A stretch of DNA of 64,000 nt from an uncultured Ruminococcus sp. (GCA_900538575.1 UPZA01000001.1:186001-250000); one strand, 5' to 3'. Positions 24,201 to 34,698 are shown, counted from the stretch's first letter. Numbers and translations: made by a program. The notes: a model not told the origin generated them from the sequence alone.

Positions 24201-26984
24201 ATGACCGACACACAGCAAAAATCTGCCGCAAAGGCGTTCTCAGAATACTGGAAAGACAAGGGCAACGAAAAGCAGGAAACTGCACGCTTTTGGATAGAAC
24301 TGCTCGGAAATGTCCTCGGAGTAGAAAATCCGATCTCCGTTATCGAGTTTGAAAAGCCTGTTGTTGTAGAGAAAAATCAAAAATATATCGACGGCTATAT
24401 TCCGTCAAACAAAATCCTTATCGAGCAGAAAGGCTCAAACATTTCGTTACGCCGTACTGCCACGCAGTCGGACGGAGAAAAGCTTACGCCTTACGGACAG
24501 GCTTTCCGCTATAATAATTACCTGCCCTATGAGGAAAAGGCAAAGTGGATTATTGTTTCCAACTTCACCGAAATTCTCATTTACAATATGAACAAGCCCA
24601 ACGCCGAACCTGAGCAAATCTTCCTAAAAGACCTGCACAAGGAATATTACCGCCTGAATTTTCTTGTGGATACAGGCAACGAGCATATCAAAAAGGAAAT
24701 GGAAGTTTCCTTACAGGCAGGCGAATTGGTGGGAAAGCTGTATAATGCAATCCTCAAACAGTATAAAAATCCCGACGACTCCGAGTCCCTCAAAAGCCTT
24801 AATATGCTGTGTGTGCGCCTTGTTTTCTGTCTGTATGCCGAGGACGCAGGCATTTTCGGTAAGCATGGAATGTTCCACGATTATCTCCGTCAGTTTGAGG
24901 CGAAGTCAGCCCGAAAGGCTCTGATAGAATTGTTTCAGGTGCTTGACCAGAAGGACAGCGAGCGTGACCCGTATCTTGATGAGGATTTAGCTGCTTTTCC
25001 GTACGTCAACGGCGGATTGTTTGCGGATGAAAACATAGAAATCCCGAATTTTACGGAAGAAATTATGGACATTCTTCTGGAAAAGGCAAGTGCCGACTTC
25101 GATTGGTCGGAAATATCGCCAACCATTTTTGGAGCTGTTTTTGAGTCAACCTTAAACCCCGAAACACGCCGCAGCGGCGGTATGCACTACACCTCAATCG
25201 AAAACATTCACAAGGTTATCGACCCGTTGTTTCTTGACGAGCTGCGTGCCGAGTTCGAGGATATCAAGGCGGCGAAGCAGGAGAATGTGCGTGAAAAGCG
25301 GCTGAAAGAGTTTCAGACGAAGCTGTCTGAATTGAAATTCCTTGACCCTGCCTGCGGTTCGGGCAACTTTCTGACGGAAACTTATATCAGCCTCAGAAAG
25401 CTGGAAAATGAAATTCTGATTGAAATTTACAAGGGGCAGATGATGTTCGGCGATGGCGATTTGAACCCGATTCAGGTGTCAATCGGGCAGTTCTACGGAA
25501 TTGAAATCAACGATTTTGCGGTGACGGTTGCGAAAACTGCGCTTTGGATTGCCGAGTCGCAGATGATGAAGGAAACCGAGGAAATCGTGCAGATGAGCCT
25601 TGATTTCCTGCCGCTGAAAAGCTATGCCAATATCGTGGAGGGCAACGCTCTGCATGTGGATTGGGAGAGCGTTGTGCCGAAGGACAGACTGAATTATATT
25701 ATGGGTAATCCGCCGTTTGTGGGGGCAAGACTGATGTCTGCCGAGCAAAAGGACGATGTATCATTTATTCTTAATGGTGCAAAAGGTATTGGAAATATTG
25801 ACTATGTTTCCTGTTGGTATAAAAAAGCCGCTGATATGATGAAAGAAACGGAAGTCAGAACAGCTCTTGTTTCCACAAACAGCATTACACAAGGCGAACA
25901 AGTTGCAATTCTTTGGAAAAATCTCTTTGAAAACGGAGTTCATATTGATTTTGCACACCGTACATTCCGTTGGGACAGCGAGGCAAGTTTAAAAGCTCAC
26001 GTTCATTGTGTCATTGTCGGTTTCAGTATAGCTGAAAACACATCACAAAAACAGCTTTTTGAAAATGGTGCGGTTAAGATTGTTGAAAACATAAATGGTT
26101 ATCTTGTTGAAGCAGATAATGTGTTTATGGAAAGCAGGAAAAAGCCAATTTGTAATGTACCTGCTGTTGTTTTTGGTAGTATGCCAAATGACAATGGTAT
26201 ATTAAGTGATTTCACAACGGAGGAAAAAGATGAAATTGTAAGCAAATACCCATTAGCCGAAAAAATGTTCAGACGTTTTCTTGGAGCAACGGAGTTTCTA
26301 CATAATAAGGAGAGGTGGTGTCTTTGGTTAAAGGGTGTTTCTCCTGCTGAAATACTAAAAATATCTCCCGTTAAAGAAGCTGTTGCAAAGGTAAAGGAAA
26401 TAAGAGAAAGCAGTAACAGAGAAGCAACAAGAAAATTAGCGGACACACCGACTTTATTTGGAGAAATTCGCCAGCCTGATACAGAATATATCATTATTCC
26501 ATGTCACTCATCTGAACGACGTAAATACATTCCAATTGGATTTATTAGTAGTGATATAATTTGTAGCAACGCAAATTTACTTATGCCTAACGCTACACTT
26601 TATGATTTTGGTGTACTTATGTCAAATGTACATAACGCTTGGATCAGGGTTGTATGCGGTAGAATTAAAAGTGATTATCGCTATTCTGTTAATGTTGTCT
26701 ACAACAACTTTCCTTGGTGCAACCCAACAGATGAACAAAAAACCAAAATCGAACAGACCGCACAAGCAATTCTTGACGCCCGTGCCCTCTATCCCGACTG
26801 CTCTCTCGCCGACCTCTACGACGAACTTGCTATGCCTGCCGAGCTCCGTAAGGCTCATCACCAAAACGATTTCGCTGTTATGGCGGCTTATGGCTTTGAC
26901 AGGAAGATTGCAGAGAGTGAGTGTGTGGCGGAGCTTATGAGGAGGTATAGGGAGATGACGGAGGAGAAATACGATGCAAGATGA
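24201..26984 (+). CDS. MmeI-like single-chain restriction-modification enzyme (type IIG/IIL)
   Basis: 927 aa; AAGGAG precedes ATG 24201. N-terminal nuclease candidate with IDGYIPSNKILIEQKG (Asp ... Glu-x-Lys). A helical connector follows, then the adenine methyltransferase core: motif I LDPACGSGNFLTETY and motif IV YIMGNPPFVG. The C-terminal third contains the target-recognition region and ends with the helical DLYDELAMPAELRKAHHQND segment typical of MmeI enzymes. Such proteins methylate one strand and cut a fixed distance away. First gene of the island A defence block; the next gene overlaps its end by 11 bases. Confidence 0.85.
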   Translation: MTDTQQKSAAKAFSEYWKDKGNEKQETARFWIELLGNVLGVENPISVIEFEKPVVVEKNQKYIDGYIPSNKILIEQKGSNISLRRTATQSDGEKLTPYGQAFRYNNYLPYEEKAKWIIVSNFTEILIYNMNKPNAEPEQIFLKDLHKEYYRLNFLVDTGNEHIKKEMEVSLQAGELVGKLYNAILKQYKNPDDSESLKSLNMLCVRLVFCLYAEDAGIFGKHGMFHDYLRQFEAKSARKALIELFQVLDQKDSERDPYLDEDLAAFPYVNGGLFADENIEIPNFTEEIMDILLEKASADFDWSEISPTIFGAVFESTLNPETRRSGGMHYTSIENIHKVIDPLFLDELRAEFEDIKAAKQENVREKRLKEFQTKLSELKFLDPACGSGNFLTETYISLRKLENEILIEIYKGQMMFGDGDLNPIQVSIGQFYGIEINDFAVTVAKTALWIAESQMMKETEEIVQMSLDFLPLKSYANIVEGNALHVDWESVVPKDRLNYIMGNPPFVGARLMSAEQKDDVSFILNGAKGIGNIDYVSCWYKKAADMMKETEVRTALVSTNSITQGEQVAILWKNLFENGVHIDFAHRTFRWDSEASLKAHVHCVIVGFSIAENTSQKQLFENGAVKIVENINGYLVEADNVFMESRKKPICNVPAVVFGSMPNDNGILSDFTTEEKDEIVSKYPLAEKMFRRFLGATEFLHNKERWCLWLKGVSPAEILKISPVKEAVAKVKEIRESSNREATRKLADTPTLFGEIRQPDTEYIIIPCHSSERRKYIPIGFISSDIICSNANLLMPNATLYDFGVLMSNVHNAWIRVVCGRIKSDYRYSVNVVYNNFPWCNPTDEQKTKIEQTAQAILDARALYPDCSLADLYDELAMPAELRKAHHQNDFAVMAAYGFDRKIAESECVAELMRRYREMTEEKYDAR

Positions 26985-28601
26985 AAAGTGTGCGAACCTT
27001 GATGAACTTAAAAAGCAGATTATGAGTGACATTCAAAGTAAAATACATGAAATATATACTCAGTCTGAAATTAAATACAATGCAAAAGAAAAGTCGGATA
27101 GAACGGTGCTTGATTTCTTTGCTTTATTAAACAAGTTAATACCAGCCAGAAAACGAAAAGTAAATTCGATGAAGCTACAGATGAAGGAGATTCGGAAAAA
27201 CTGAAAATTCTTATTGACGATGTATTGAATATAATCGATACAGAAGACACTGCTTCACAAGCTCAGCTATATTATTCTATCGGCACTGTTTATGGCGATA
27301 TTGCGCGATTAGAGAAAAGCAGCGATGAAAGCTACATTGAAAAACAGTTATTCTATTTTCGTAAAAGTATTGAATTAATAAATGCTGATGAGTTGTCAGA
27401 TGAAAAGTATTCTCCTTATATTAATGAATTTAAACTAAGCCTGTATACAAATTACGGAAATGCGTTTGACCATTGCGGAAGAAAAATTGCTGCAATAGAG
27501 CAGTATCAAAAAGCTTTAAAGATAGACGGAGGCTTTGGTATGGCTCTGGGCAATCTTGGAATGGCATATAGACATTATGCAATGATGGTTTCAGATTATG
27601 TACATAGGGATTATATGAACCATTTTGCATATATGCTGTTATGTCAAGCAAATGGCAATGATAAAAGCGTTCACCAAAATGCGTATGAATATTTTAACAA
27701 TGCCATAAACAGCTATACAGATGAATATATACAAGAGGTTTTAAGACAATCTTTGGATATTCCTCAATATAATTATGACAATGAAGAAGAACTAAAATAC
27801 AGAGAATGGGCATTAGAACATAATTTGTTTTTAAACCCTTTGAACGATTTACCTGTCAATGAATTTTGCTTTGCGGCTGATGTTTTGCAATTGCCAAATA
27901 TGATTGTAAATATAAACGATAAACCTATTTTTCATGGGATGTTCAATCAGATTAAACAAGATTATATTTTTGCAAGATATCAATTTTACTGTGGAATACA
28001 GCAAAATGGTGAAGCCCATTTTGCAGACAAAGATACATTTCTTTTGAATTTTGCTGATTACCCACAGTATTCCATACGAGTTGAAATGATAAAATCTGCA
28101 TTTAAAACACTATACTCATTATTAGATAAATGTGCTTATTTTATGAATTATTATTTTGGTTTGGGTATAGAAGAACGAAGAATTACATTTCATAATGTCT
28201 GGGCTAATCCTAAAATGGCAAGTTTATATGAGCAAAATAACAATTACATTCTTAACGCATTACGTTGGATAGGAAAGGACTTTTATAACAAATTAATGGA
28301 TTCTCCTAATCCCTATGCAAAGAAAACCTGTACAATCCGTAATGCTTTGGAACACAAATACACAAAGGTTTATTGGGATTTATTTTATGATAGAACAAAT
28401 GGAGAAATAGATAATTTAGCCTTTTATATATCAGAAGCAGAACTTATCGACGAGACTATGAAATTGCTTCACATAATCAGAGAAATTATTATCTCTATGG
28501 TTTTGTCTGTAGGAATTGAAGAAAAAGAACGTAATAAGAATAACACTAAAATTGCAGTACCGTTTACTTTCGACGAATACGATGATGAATGGAAAATATA
28601 A
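26974..28601 (+). pseudogene. TPR protein with LA2681-like HEPN domain, frameshifted
   Basis: Starts at ATG 26974 overlapping the restriction gene. The first frame ends at 27204; the second, open from before 27160, continues KFDEATDEGDSEKLKILID and runs to 28601. One missing base near 27,150-27,160 explains the break. TPR-like helices include YTNYGNAFDHCGRKIAAIEQYQKALKID and GFGMALGNLGMAYRHYA. The C-terminus has CTIRNALEHKYTKVYWD, an R-x4-H motif of HEPN RNases, and resembles the LA2681 HEPN family. HEPN proteins are typical abortive-infection or toxin RNases. Whether it is dead, or the shift is programmed or an assembly error, cannot be told here. Confidence 0.68.
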
Positions 28602-28616
28602 AGGATGGGGTTGTTT

Positions 28617-29759
28617 ATGAACAGTGAAAATCTCAAATTGGAAATATTGGATTTAATATCATCACGGCAAGAAGGCTCTTATTGGGATTTTAAACAAGAA
28701 CACCATGAGAATACTGCCAACCTGCTACATGATATTATCTGTATGGCTAATAATCCTTTATGTAATCAAGACGGTTATATAATATATGGAGTATCGGATA
28801 AAACTGGGCAAATAATCGGAATTGAGAATGATTCATCGCGCAGAAATCAAGAGCATATTATAAGTCAACTAAAAAGCAAAAGTTTTGCAGCGGGAATACG
28901 CCCAATTGTGCGATTAATAACTCTACATATCGACGAACACGAAATTGATGTTCTTGTTATAAAAAACACAATGGATACGCCATATTATCTTACATCCGAT
29001 TTTAGGGATAAGGAACGTGTTGTAAGAGCCAATCATATTTACACAAGGGTGAGTGATGTAAATACAGATATTGATAAAAGTGCGGATAAACATATCGTTG
29101 AAGCATTATGGAAAAAGCACTTTGGCTTAAATTTAAATCATTTTGATAGACTTAAACTTCTGCTTGCGGATAAGAGCAACTGGGAAACAAGTGAAGACCA
29201 ACATTATAATAAGATTTGCCCAGAATTTACATTGTGTCTTGAAGACGATGACGATAATGGCTTATATCCTGAATTCTATGCATATAATATGACAAATTCA
29301 AATGTTCATTATGGTATGCTATATGCAAAGTATTATAATACTACTTTATATTCAAGACAAACCGTAACATTGGATGGAGGAAGATATATTACAGTAGTTC
29401 CAAATTGGGATTTCATCCATTACGATGAACATCATCACAATTTTGATGGTTTCAAATATTTTATCAAGGATGACATATCTTACATTTTTAACCAGTATTT
29501 GCTTGAAGATAATGGTGATGCAGAATATGCATATAGGTGTTTTAACGAGGTCATTTTATTATTCAACTCTATAAATGAGGAAAAGTGCTTTGTAAAATAC
29601 ATCGAAGACAATCTGGAGTTGCTTGAACGTGAGATTGAGTTAGATAAGCATAAGTATACATATATTGAACCACAAAATCCAAATGCTCAGAAAAAGATTG
29701 TAAGAGAATTAAAACTTGGAAAAGCTTTGAAATCAATCTATGAACGATGGAACTCTTAA
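28617..29759 (+). CDS. AlbA_2 (Schlafen-like) domain protein
   Basis: 380 aa from ATG 28617; AAAGGATGGGG lies just upstream, whereas ATG 28605 sits on that ribosome site. The N-terminal AlbA_2/'divergent AAA' domain shows EGSYWDFKQEHHEN, NNPLCNQDGYIIYGVSD and GIENDSS, then HIDEHEIDVLVIKNT. The C-terminal 200 residues are unassigned. Fifteen bases after the HEPN gene and in the same direction, so one operon. AlbA_2/Schlafen domains bind nucleic acids or act as nucleases and are frequent in phage-defence loci. Confidence 0.72.
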   Translation: MNSENLKLEILDLISSRQEGSYWDFKQEHHENTANLLHDIICMANNPLCNQDGYIIYGVSDKTGQIIGIENDSSRRNQEHIISQLKSKSFAAGIRPIVRLITLHIDEHEIDVLVIKNTMDTPYYLTSDFRDKERVVRANHIYTRVSDVNTDIDKSADKHIVEALWKKHFGLNLNHFDRLKLLLADKSNWETSEDQHYNKICPEFTLCLEDDDDNGLYPEFYAYNMTNSNVHYGMLYAKYYNTTLYSRQTVTLDGGRYITVVPNWDFIHYDEHHHNFDGFKYFIKDDISYIFNQYLLEDNGDAEYAYRCFNEVILLFNSINEEKCFVKYIEDNLELLEREIELDKHKYTYIEPQNPNAQKKIVRELKLGKALKSIYERWNS

Positions 29760-29961
29760 CTCTACCAAAGTTTTTAGCATAATACGCAAGACTTGACTTA
29801 AAATTTTCAGGCTGTAATTCGAATACAGGCAATTGACATTCAATCATTTTTGTAGTATAATAATCATAAATCTGCGCATAATGGTTATATAAAGTTGAAT
29901 TATATGTGCGTATTAAAGCTGTATATAGCCTGTATAAACCTGCGCATTTCAGAAACGAGGT

Positions 29962-31326
29962 GTGATTATGATACTGAAACGAAAAATGTATAACAAGCTA
30001 CTCGACCTGAAAAATAACCTGAACGGCACAAAAGCCCTGCTTATTGAGGGTGCAAGGCGTATCGGAAAATCAACAATATGCGAAGAATTCGGCAAAAACG
30101 AATACAGAAGCTATATTCTCATTGATTTTGCGAAATGTCCCGATGAGGTCAAGGATTACTTTCAGAAGCACATGAACGACCTTGATACATTTTTTATGCT
30201 GATTTCTGTATATTATGGCGTAAAGCTCTATGAGAGAGAGTCGCTCATCATCTTTGATGAGGTGCAAATGTACCCAAAAGCAAGAGAGTGTATTAAATAT
30301 CTGGTTGCGGACGGTCGATATGATTTTATCGAAACAGGTTCACTTATTTCTATTAAGGAAAATGTCAAAGATATTGTGATACCTTCAGAGGAACGTCATC
30401 TGAAAATGTATCCCCTTGACTTTGAGGAATTCTGCAATGCATTGGGTGAGGAGCAGATTACGGAATATATCAGAAAATGCTTCTCGGAAAGAACGCCTCT
30501 CGAAAATGAGCTTCATCACAAAGCAATGCTACTATTCAAACAGTATATGCTTGTGGGCGGCATGCCACAAAGTGTTATTGCGTTTATTGAAAGTAAAAAA
30601 GATTTCGACAGAGCTGATATTGAAAAGCGTGACATACTTTCCCTTTACAGAAGCGACATCATGAAAATCGACACAAGATACAGAAGCAAGGTGCTGACAA
30701 TATTTGACCGGATACCCGGCTTACTTTCACAGCATGAAAAACGTGTTGTTTTTAATGATGTGGCGGCAGGAAGTCAGGCTGCCCGGTATGAGGAAACATT
30801 TTTCTGGCTTTCAGATTCAATGATTTCAAATGAATGTTTCTTGTGCAGTGATCCAAATATCGGACTTTCAATTAACGAAAGCAGAACGTATGTTAAATGC
30901 TATCTTGGTGATACAGGTCTTCTTGTCAGCCATGCCTTTGACGAAAATGAGCTTCTTGAAGATGAGGTTTACAAGCAGATTTTTGGTGACAAGCTGAATA
31001 TGAATGAGGGTATGCTTTACGAAAATGCAATTGCACAGATGCTGACCGCTAATGGTCACAAGTTGTATTTCTATACCCACTATAATAACGAAAAGCACAG
31101 AAATGATATTGAAATAGATTTTCTGATATCCAATAACAGTAAACTTAAATACAAGATATACCCGATAGAAGTCAAGTCAGGAAAGAAGTATTCAATTGAA
31201 TCGCTGAAACGCTTCAAGGAAAAGTACAGCAATCGTATCGGCGAATGCTATGTGATTCATCCGAGAAATCTCAGCTTTAAAGAGGATATTGTCTGTATCC
31301 CGCCCTATATGACGATTTGTCTCTAA
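29962..31326 (+). CDS. AAA ATPase with DUF4143 C-terminal domain
   Basis: 454 aa. GTG or ATG start near 29962-29968 with CGAGG upstream. P-loop IEGARRIGKSTICEEF, Walker B SLIIFDEVQMY, sensor FIETGSL, then MYPLDFEEFCNALG, which marks the AAA_14/DUF4143 family. The C-terminal half ends with a PD-(D/E)xK-like DFLISNN...YPIEVKSGKKYS. These proteins are common in gut Clostridia islands; their function is not established. A 202-base gap separates it from the AlbA_2 gene, so it may be transcribed on its own. Confidence 0.82.
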   Translation: MIMILKRKMYNKLLDLKNNLNGTKALLIEGARRIGKSTICEEFGKNEYRSYILIDFAKCPDEVKDYFQKHMNDLDTFFMLISVYYGVKLYERESLIIFDEVQMYPKARECIKYLVADGRYDFIETGSLISIKENVKDIVIPSEERHLKMYPLDFEEFCNALGEEQITEYIRKCFSERTPLENELHHKAMLLFKQYMLVGGMPQSVIAFIESKKDFDRADIEKRDILSLYRSDIMKIDTRYRSKVLTIFDRIPGLLSQHEKRVVFNDVAAGSQAARYEETFFWLSDSMISNECFLCSDPNIGLSINESRTYVKCYLGDTGLLVSHAFDENELLEDEVYKQIFGDKLNMNEGMLYENAIAQMLTANGHKLYFYTHYNNEKHRNDIEIDFLISNNSKLKYKIYPIEVKSGKKYSIESLKRFKEKYSNRIGECYVIHPRNLSFKEDIVCIPPYMTICL

Positions 31327-31361
31327 CAAAAATTGCTCTAATTAAATTATGGCGGTGCGAG

Positions 31362-31392
31362 AGGCGGCTGCTCAATTAATGGGCAGCCGCCT
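31362..31392. terminator. Stem-loop after the DUF4143 gene
   Basis: AGGCGGCTGC pairs with GCAGCCGCCT across an 11-base loop. Only a weak T tail (ACTTAATTT) follows. Confidence 0.5.
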
Positions 31393-31534
31393 ACTTAATT
31401 TCCGGAAACATATCAATTTATACCGCATATTGTACAAATTAAAGTACCCGCCAAATAACCCACCACCCTATTCAAAGAAGTCCAAATAGACTAAAATAGA
31501 AATAACTAATGAAGTCTAAATGGAGGACGTTGTA

Positions 31535-31861
31535 ATGAATGAAATAGTGAAAGTGAAGAAGGAAGTAAAGCTGAAGCAATGAGCGGAGATGATCAGGCTC
31601 AGAAATGAAAGCGGATTGACTGTAACTGACTGGTGCAAGCAGAATGGAGTAAATCTCAAAACGTATTACTACCGCCTGAAACGTGTTCGCCAGGCAGTAT
31701 GCAGTGAATTGGAACAGCATGATATCGTACCAATAACAGCAGTTGAGGAATCAGAAACGACAAAAGAGAAGATAGAGCTTTCAGTAAGAAATATAAAAAT
31801 ATCTCTGCCCGATAATTTCAGTGAGAGCACCCTCAAACGTCTGCTTGGAGTCCTGAGATGA
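31535..31861 (+). pseudogene. IS66-family TnpA-like gene with internal stop
   Basis: GGAGG precedes ATG 31535. The translation MNEIVKVKKEVKLKQ is followed by TGA (31580-31582), then AEMIRLRNESGLTVTDWCKQNGVNLKTYYYRLKR in the same frame. The residue at the stop is Trp in the family, so TGG became TGA. The protein is the small HTH accessory protein of IS66 elements. Overlaps tnpB by four bases (ATGA). Confidence 0.78.
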
Positions 31862-32214
31862 TCGGAGATGTCAGCCGTGCAGAACATAACTACATCGTCT
31901 GTGGATATACAGATATGAGAAAAGCAATAGACGGACTAGCAGCAATTGTACAGCAGAATTTCAAGCTTGATGTATTTTCCGGCAGTCTGTTCTTGTTCTG
32001 CGGTAAGCGCTGTGACCGTATCAAGGCGCTGCTGTGGGAAGAGGACGGATTTGTGCTGCTGTATAAAAGGCTTGAAAATGGAAAATACAAATGACCGCAT
32101 AATTCTGATGAAGCAAGACTTGTTTCACAGCGGGAATTCCGATGGCTGATGGAGGGACTGTCAATAGAACAGAAAACAGCGATAAGACCTGCAAAAACAG
32201 GTTCTGTGTGCTGA
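31858..32214 (+). pseudogene. tnpB: IS66 Orf2 (TnpB) with internal stop
   Basis: MIGDVSRAEHNYIVCGYTDMRKAIDGLAAIV and LFLFCGKRCDRIKALLWEEDGF are typical IS66 TnpB. The frame has TGA at 32092-32094 where the family has Trp (KYKW), then continues PHNSDEARLVSQREFRWLMEGLS to a natural stop at 32214 (118 codons in all). The large tnpC transposase gene that should follow is missing, so the insertion sequence is dead. Confidence 0.8.
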
Positions 32215-32837
32215 GATTTCCACAGTGAAAATATACGCAAATGTTGACAATATTTCTACCCCCGAAAAGTGCGGTATCACTGGACTTTTCGGGCGTTTTG
32301 TGCTAAAATATATACAGTGATTTTTGATTTCGGAGGTGAGTTCAGTGATTGAAAAAGGTAATATGCCTCACAAAGACCGCCTGACGGCTTTGTGCATAAT
32401 CTGCCTTTATATCACATAAAAATTCATTGCCATACTCTCGAAGGAAATGCTATTGAGAATGTCGGTATTCCTTTTTATGCATTGCAAAAAACACTGTGCA
32501 GATTATGTACGAGCTTTGCGAAGCATTGCCTATACTATAATTTATTATATGAGTAATTTGTCATTCGGATTACTATAAGCCGTGATTGTTTCAAAGAATT
32601 GATTGCAGCAATAAAAACAGAATTTATAAGCTGAAAGCATAACAAAAAAGGACTGATTCAAAAAATCAGTCCTTGCTATATACAGGGGTATATCAGAAGT
32701 TGTCCGCTATTTGTCCGCTAAAGCTGCGAAAACTTATATAAAATCAGAGAAATTGTATTTTCTCAGCTTTGCGTAAAATGGCGTAATTGCGTTGGTTTCT
32801 GCACTTTTTGTAAAAGTGGAAAATGCCTGCCGAGATT
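32215..32837. other. 623-base non-coding right end of island A
   Basis: No convincing gene. Contains a terminator-like stem CCCGAAAAGT/ACTTTTCGGG (32261-32293), a weak stretch GTGATTGAAAAAGG resembling an IS66 tnpC start (32345), a stem AAGGACTGATT/AATCAGTCCTT (32648-32674) and a direct repeat TTGTCCGCTA (about 32700-32720). Looks like scar DNA between the dead IS66 and the attachment site. Confidence 0.55.
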
Positions 32838-32860
32838 TTCAATTCCCGTACGGGTCACCA
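32838..32860 (+). repeat. Attachment site copy 2 (junction of islands A and B)
   Basis: Exact 23-base copy of the tRNA-Glu 3' end (21787-21809); the bases before it do not match the tRNA. Confidence 0.88.
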
Positions 32861-32869
32861 ACTATGTAA

Positions 32870-32907
32870 CTCGCAAATGGTGTAATAAAGCCGTTTGCGA
32901 GGTTTTT
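32870..32907 (+). terminator. Hairpin after attachment copy 2
   Basis: CTCGCAAATGG pairs with CCGTTTGCGAG, then GTTTTTCTTTTT. Homologous to 21819-21861, with a T-A pair replaced by G-C, so base pairing has been conserved. Confidence 0.72.
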
Positions 32908-32953
32908 CTTTTTATGAAAATTAATCTTGCCACTTATTTTGAAAATATGCCAC

Positions 32954-33180
32954 TTACACTGCCACTTGCATATCAGCTTGTGGCTCTTTTTTGTTTCCGA
33001 AGGAAAGCGCGTTGGTGATAGCGTCGCAATTTCTCGCTTTCGCTTCTTGGAACATATGACAGTAGATGTTACTTGTTGTACCTACGCAGGAATGTCACAT
33101 ATCACTTGAAACAGAAACCATATCGACGCCTGCATTGATAAGCAGACTTGCGTGTAAATGCCCCAATGCAATGAAAACAT
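32954..33180 (-). pseudogene. Tyrosine integrase C-terminal remnant of island B
   Basis: In one frame: ALGHLHASLLINAGVDMVSVSSDM, stop (TGA where Gly is expected), HSCVGTTSNIYCHMFQEAKAR, ending at 32954-32956. This aligns by eye with the island A integrase ending (ALINEGVDPAAVSGALGHS, SIYCHVFQQAQARA). Only the last 75 codons remain, with a nonsense mutation. Same position and direction relative to the att site as in island A. Confidence 0.75.
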
Positions 33181-33182
33181 CT

Positions 33183-33958
33183 TTAAGAAATAACCTCGCA
33201 CTTATCCACTAGAACCTCAAGCAAATGCCCTCGGTTGTAGCGGTGAATGTGGTAACTCATCCTGAATCCGAACGGTACACAGGTAAGGTAAAAATCCGTC
33301 ACGCCCTCCTTATGTACAATAATTTTCTTCAAAATCTCACCATATATTTTCATGCTGTCGGTATCAATTTCAGCGGTTCGGTTCACTTGAGCAATATAAT
33401 TCCTTATTGATTCAAGCTGCTTCCGATGAGTCTCGCTGACATTCTGACTTGCGGAAATCTGTTCCGTGAGCCGTGCAATTTCGCCGTCATAATATTCGAT
33501 TTGCTTTTTCAAATCTTCTTTTGAAATCAGTTCGTCAAGCATAAGGTCAATCGCCTTTCGCTTTTTTCTTGTCAGATTTTCAATTTCGTCTTCAAGAAGT
33601 TGAGTGTTTACAGCAGACTCACTCTGCTGCATAATTGCAATGTTGCTCATCAATCGTTCCGTGATTGATGTCCGTGTAAGCTGAATATGCTCCAGAATGT
33701 ATTTCATACAAAAAGCCAACACCGCTTCATTTATCACCTTGCTGTCACAACCAACCTCTGCGCCGTTTGCGTCAACCCTCGGAACTGCTCCGTACTTTGC
33801 TCGGTTCACACATCATAGTAAACCTCGATAAGCTTCCAGCCAATGTGTTCGCTTGTGTATTTGGTAAAATATTTAATTTATGCAGACAGCGAATGAAGCT
33901 GGCCTTCCATATCGGTACTGACACGACAATATGCCGCAACCTTAATTTTATTATTCAT
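33183..33958 (-). pseudogene. Large serine recombinase, internally deleted
   Basis: GGAGGAAGGAGG precedes ATG 33958. NKIKVAAYCRVSTDMEGQLHS holds the catalytic Ser region, followed by a stop. The C-terminal part (from 33809) has NEAVLAFCMKYILEHI, the long coiled coil ENLTRKKRKAIDLMLDELISKEDLKKQIEYYDGEIARL and the ending of this family. The central recombinase and zinc-ribbon region is lost. Its presence shows that a transposon-type element once inserted in island B. Confidence 0.8.
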
Positions 33959-34074
33959 AGTCCTCCTTCCTCCATAATATGGAGATAAAATCTCTCTACA
34001 TTTAAATTTTAACACTTTAGTAGCCGAAAGTCAAGCTGTAAATATTACTTTTTCAAAATGCAGGGAGCAATAAT

Positions 34075-34296
34075 TTATGCAGTCTTTTCCGACTTCATCT
34101 GCATAAGAATTTCAAGCTGCTGATTTGTAATTAAACCCTGTTTGTAAAAATCCTTGTAATATCCGATTTCGATAGCATTGATAAAATCATCTATACACTC
34201 ATCGGGAATTTCAATAGCAGTTTGTGTTTTTGTTTCAGCAGCATTTTCGTTCATCGTTTCTACGGCGGTATTAGTATGCAATACATTTCTTCTCAA
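34075..34296 (-). CDS. Small hypothetical protein of mobile elements
   Basis: 73 aa from TTG 34296 (AGGGAGGG just upstream); ATG 34254 is an alternative. Helical, acidic; ECIDDFINAIEIGYYKDFYKQGLITNQQLEILMQ looks like a SHOCT-like helical pair that often accompanies serine-recombinase transposons. No function assigned. Confidence 0.5.
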   Translation of the reverse strand: MRRNVLHTNTAVETMNENAAETKTQTAIEIPDECIDDFINAIEIGYYKDFYKQGLITNQQLEILMQMKSEKTA

Positions 34297-34311
34297 TTTA
34301 CCCTCCCTGCA

Positions 34312-34629
34312 TTAAGCACTAAACTTCTCCGAACTGTAGTAACCACTCGGTTCGGCTTTTTCTTTCTCATCTTCTGTACCAACATCATTCATCGAAGTGC
34401 GTTTCTCCTTTTCGGCATTAACAAGTTCCTGCACGCCGTTCATCTTGAACAGCACATCAAGAATTTCCTTAAACTGTTCACCCGTAAGGCTTTCGCCGAA
34501 ATATTTGTAAACCAGTCCGCCGACCTCGCAAAGATTGTGAGTGCGGATTTTTCTTTCTTCGTTGGCAATCTTGGCGGCAAGCTCCTTTCGGGAATTCTCC
34601 TTTGTTGTGCGTGAGGGGCTAACGCCCCC
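34312..34629 (-). pseudogene. 5'-truncated ORF, possibly a mobilisation accessory protein
   Basis: Open frame of 106 codons without a usable start: KELAAKIANEERKIRTHNLCEVGGLVYKYFGESLTGEQFKEILDVLF, then an acidic tail. The pattern of basic helix followed by RTHNL resembles the C-terminal half of small conjugation-linked proteins. The 5' end is replaced by a GC-rich hairpin (AGGGGGCGTTAGCCCCT). Confidence 0.4.
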
Positions 34630-34698
34630 TCAACCCCTATGCAGATTTGCACAGCAAAGCTCTGTTCCGCCCCCTGAGGTGCGGTTTTTGCGGTATAA

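Noticed and set aside
32330..32420. IS66 transposase (tnpC) start after tnpB
   Set aside because: Only a short stretch after GTG 32345 is reminiscent; the frame stops within about 25 codons, so no gene is called.
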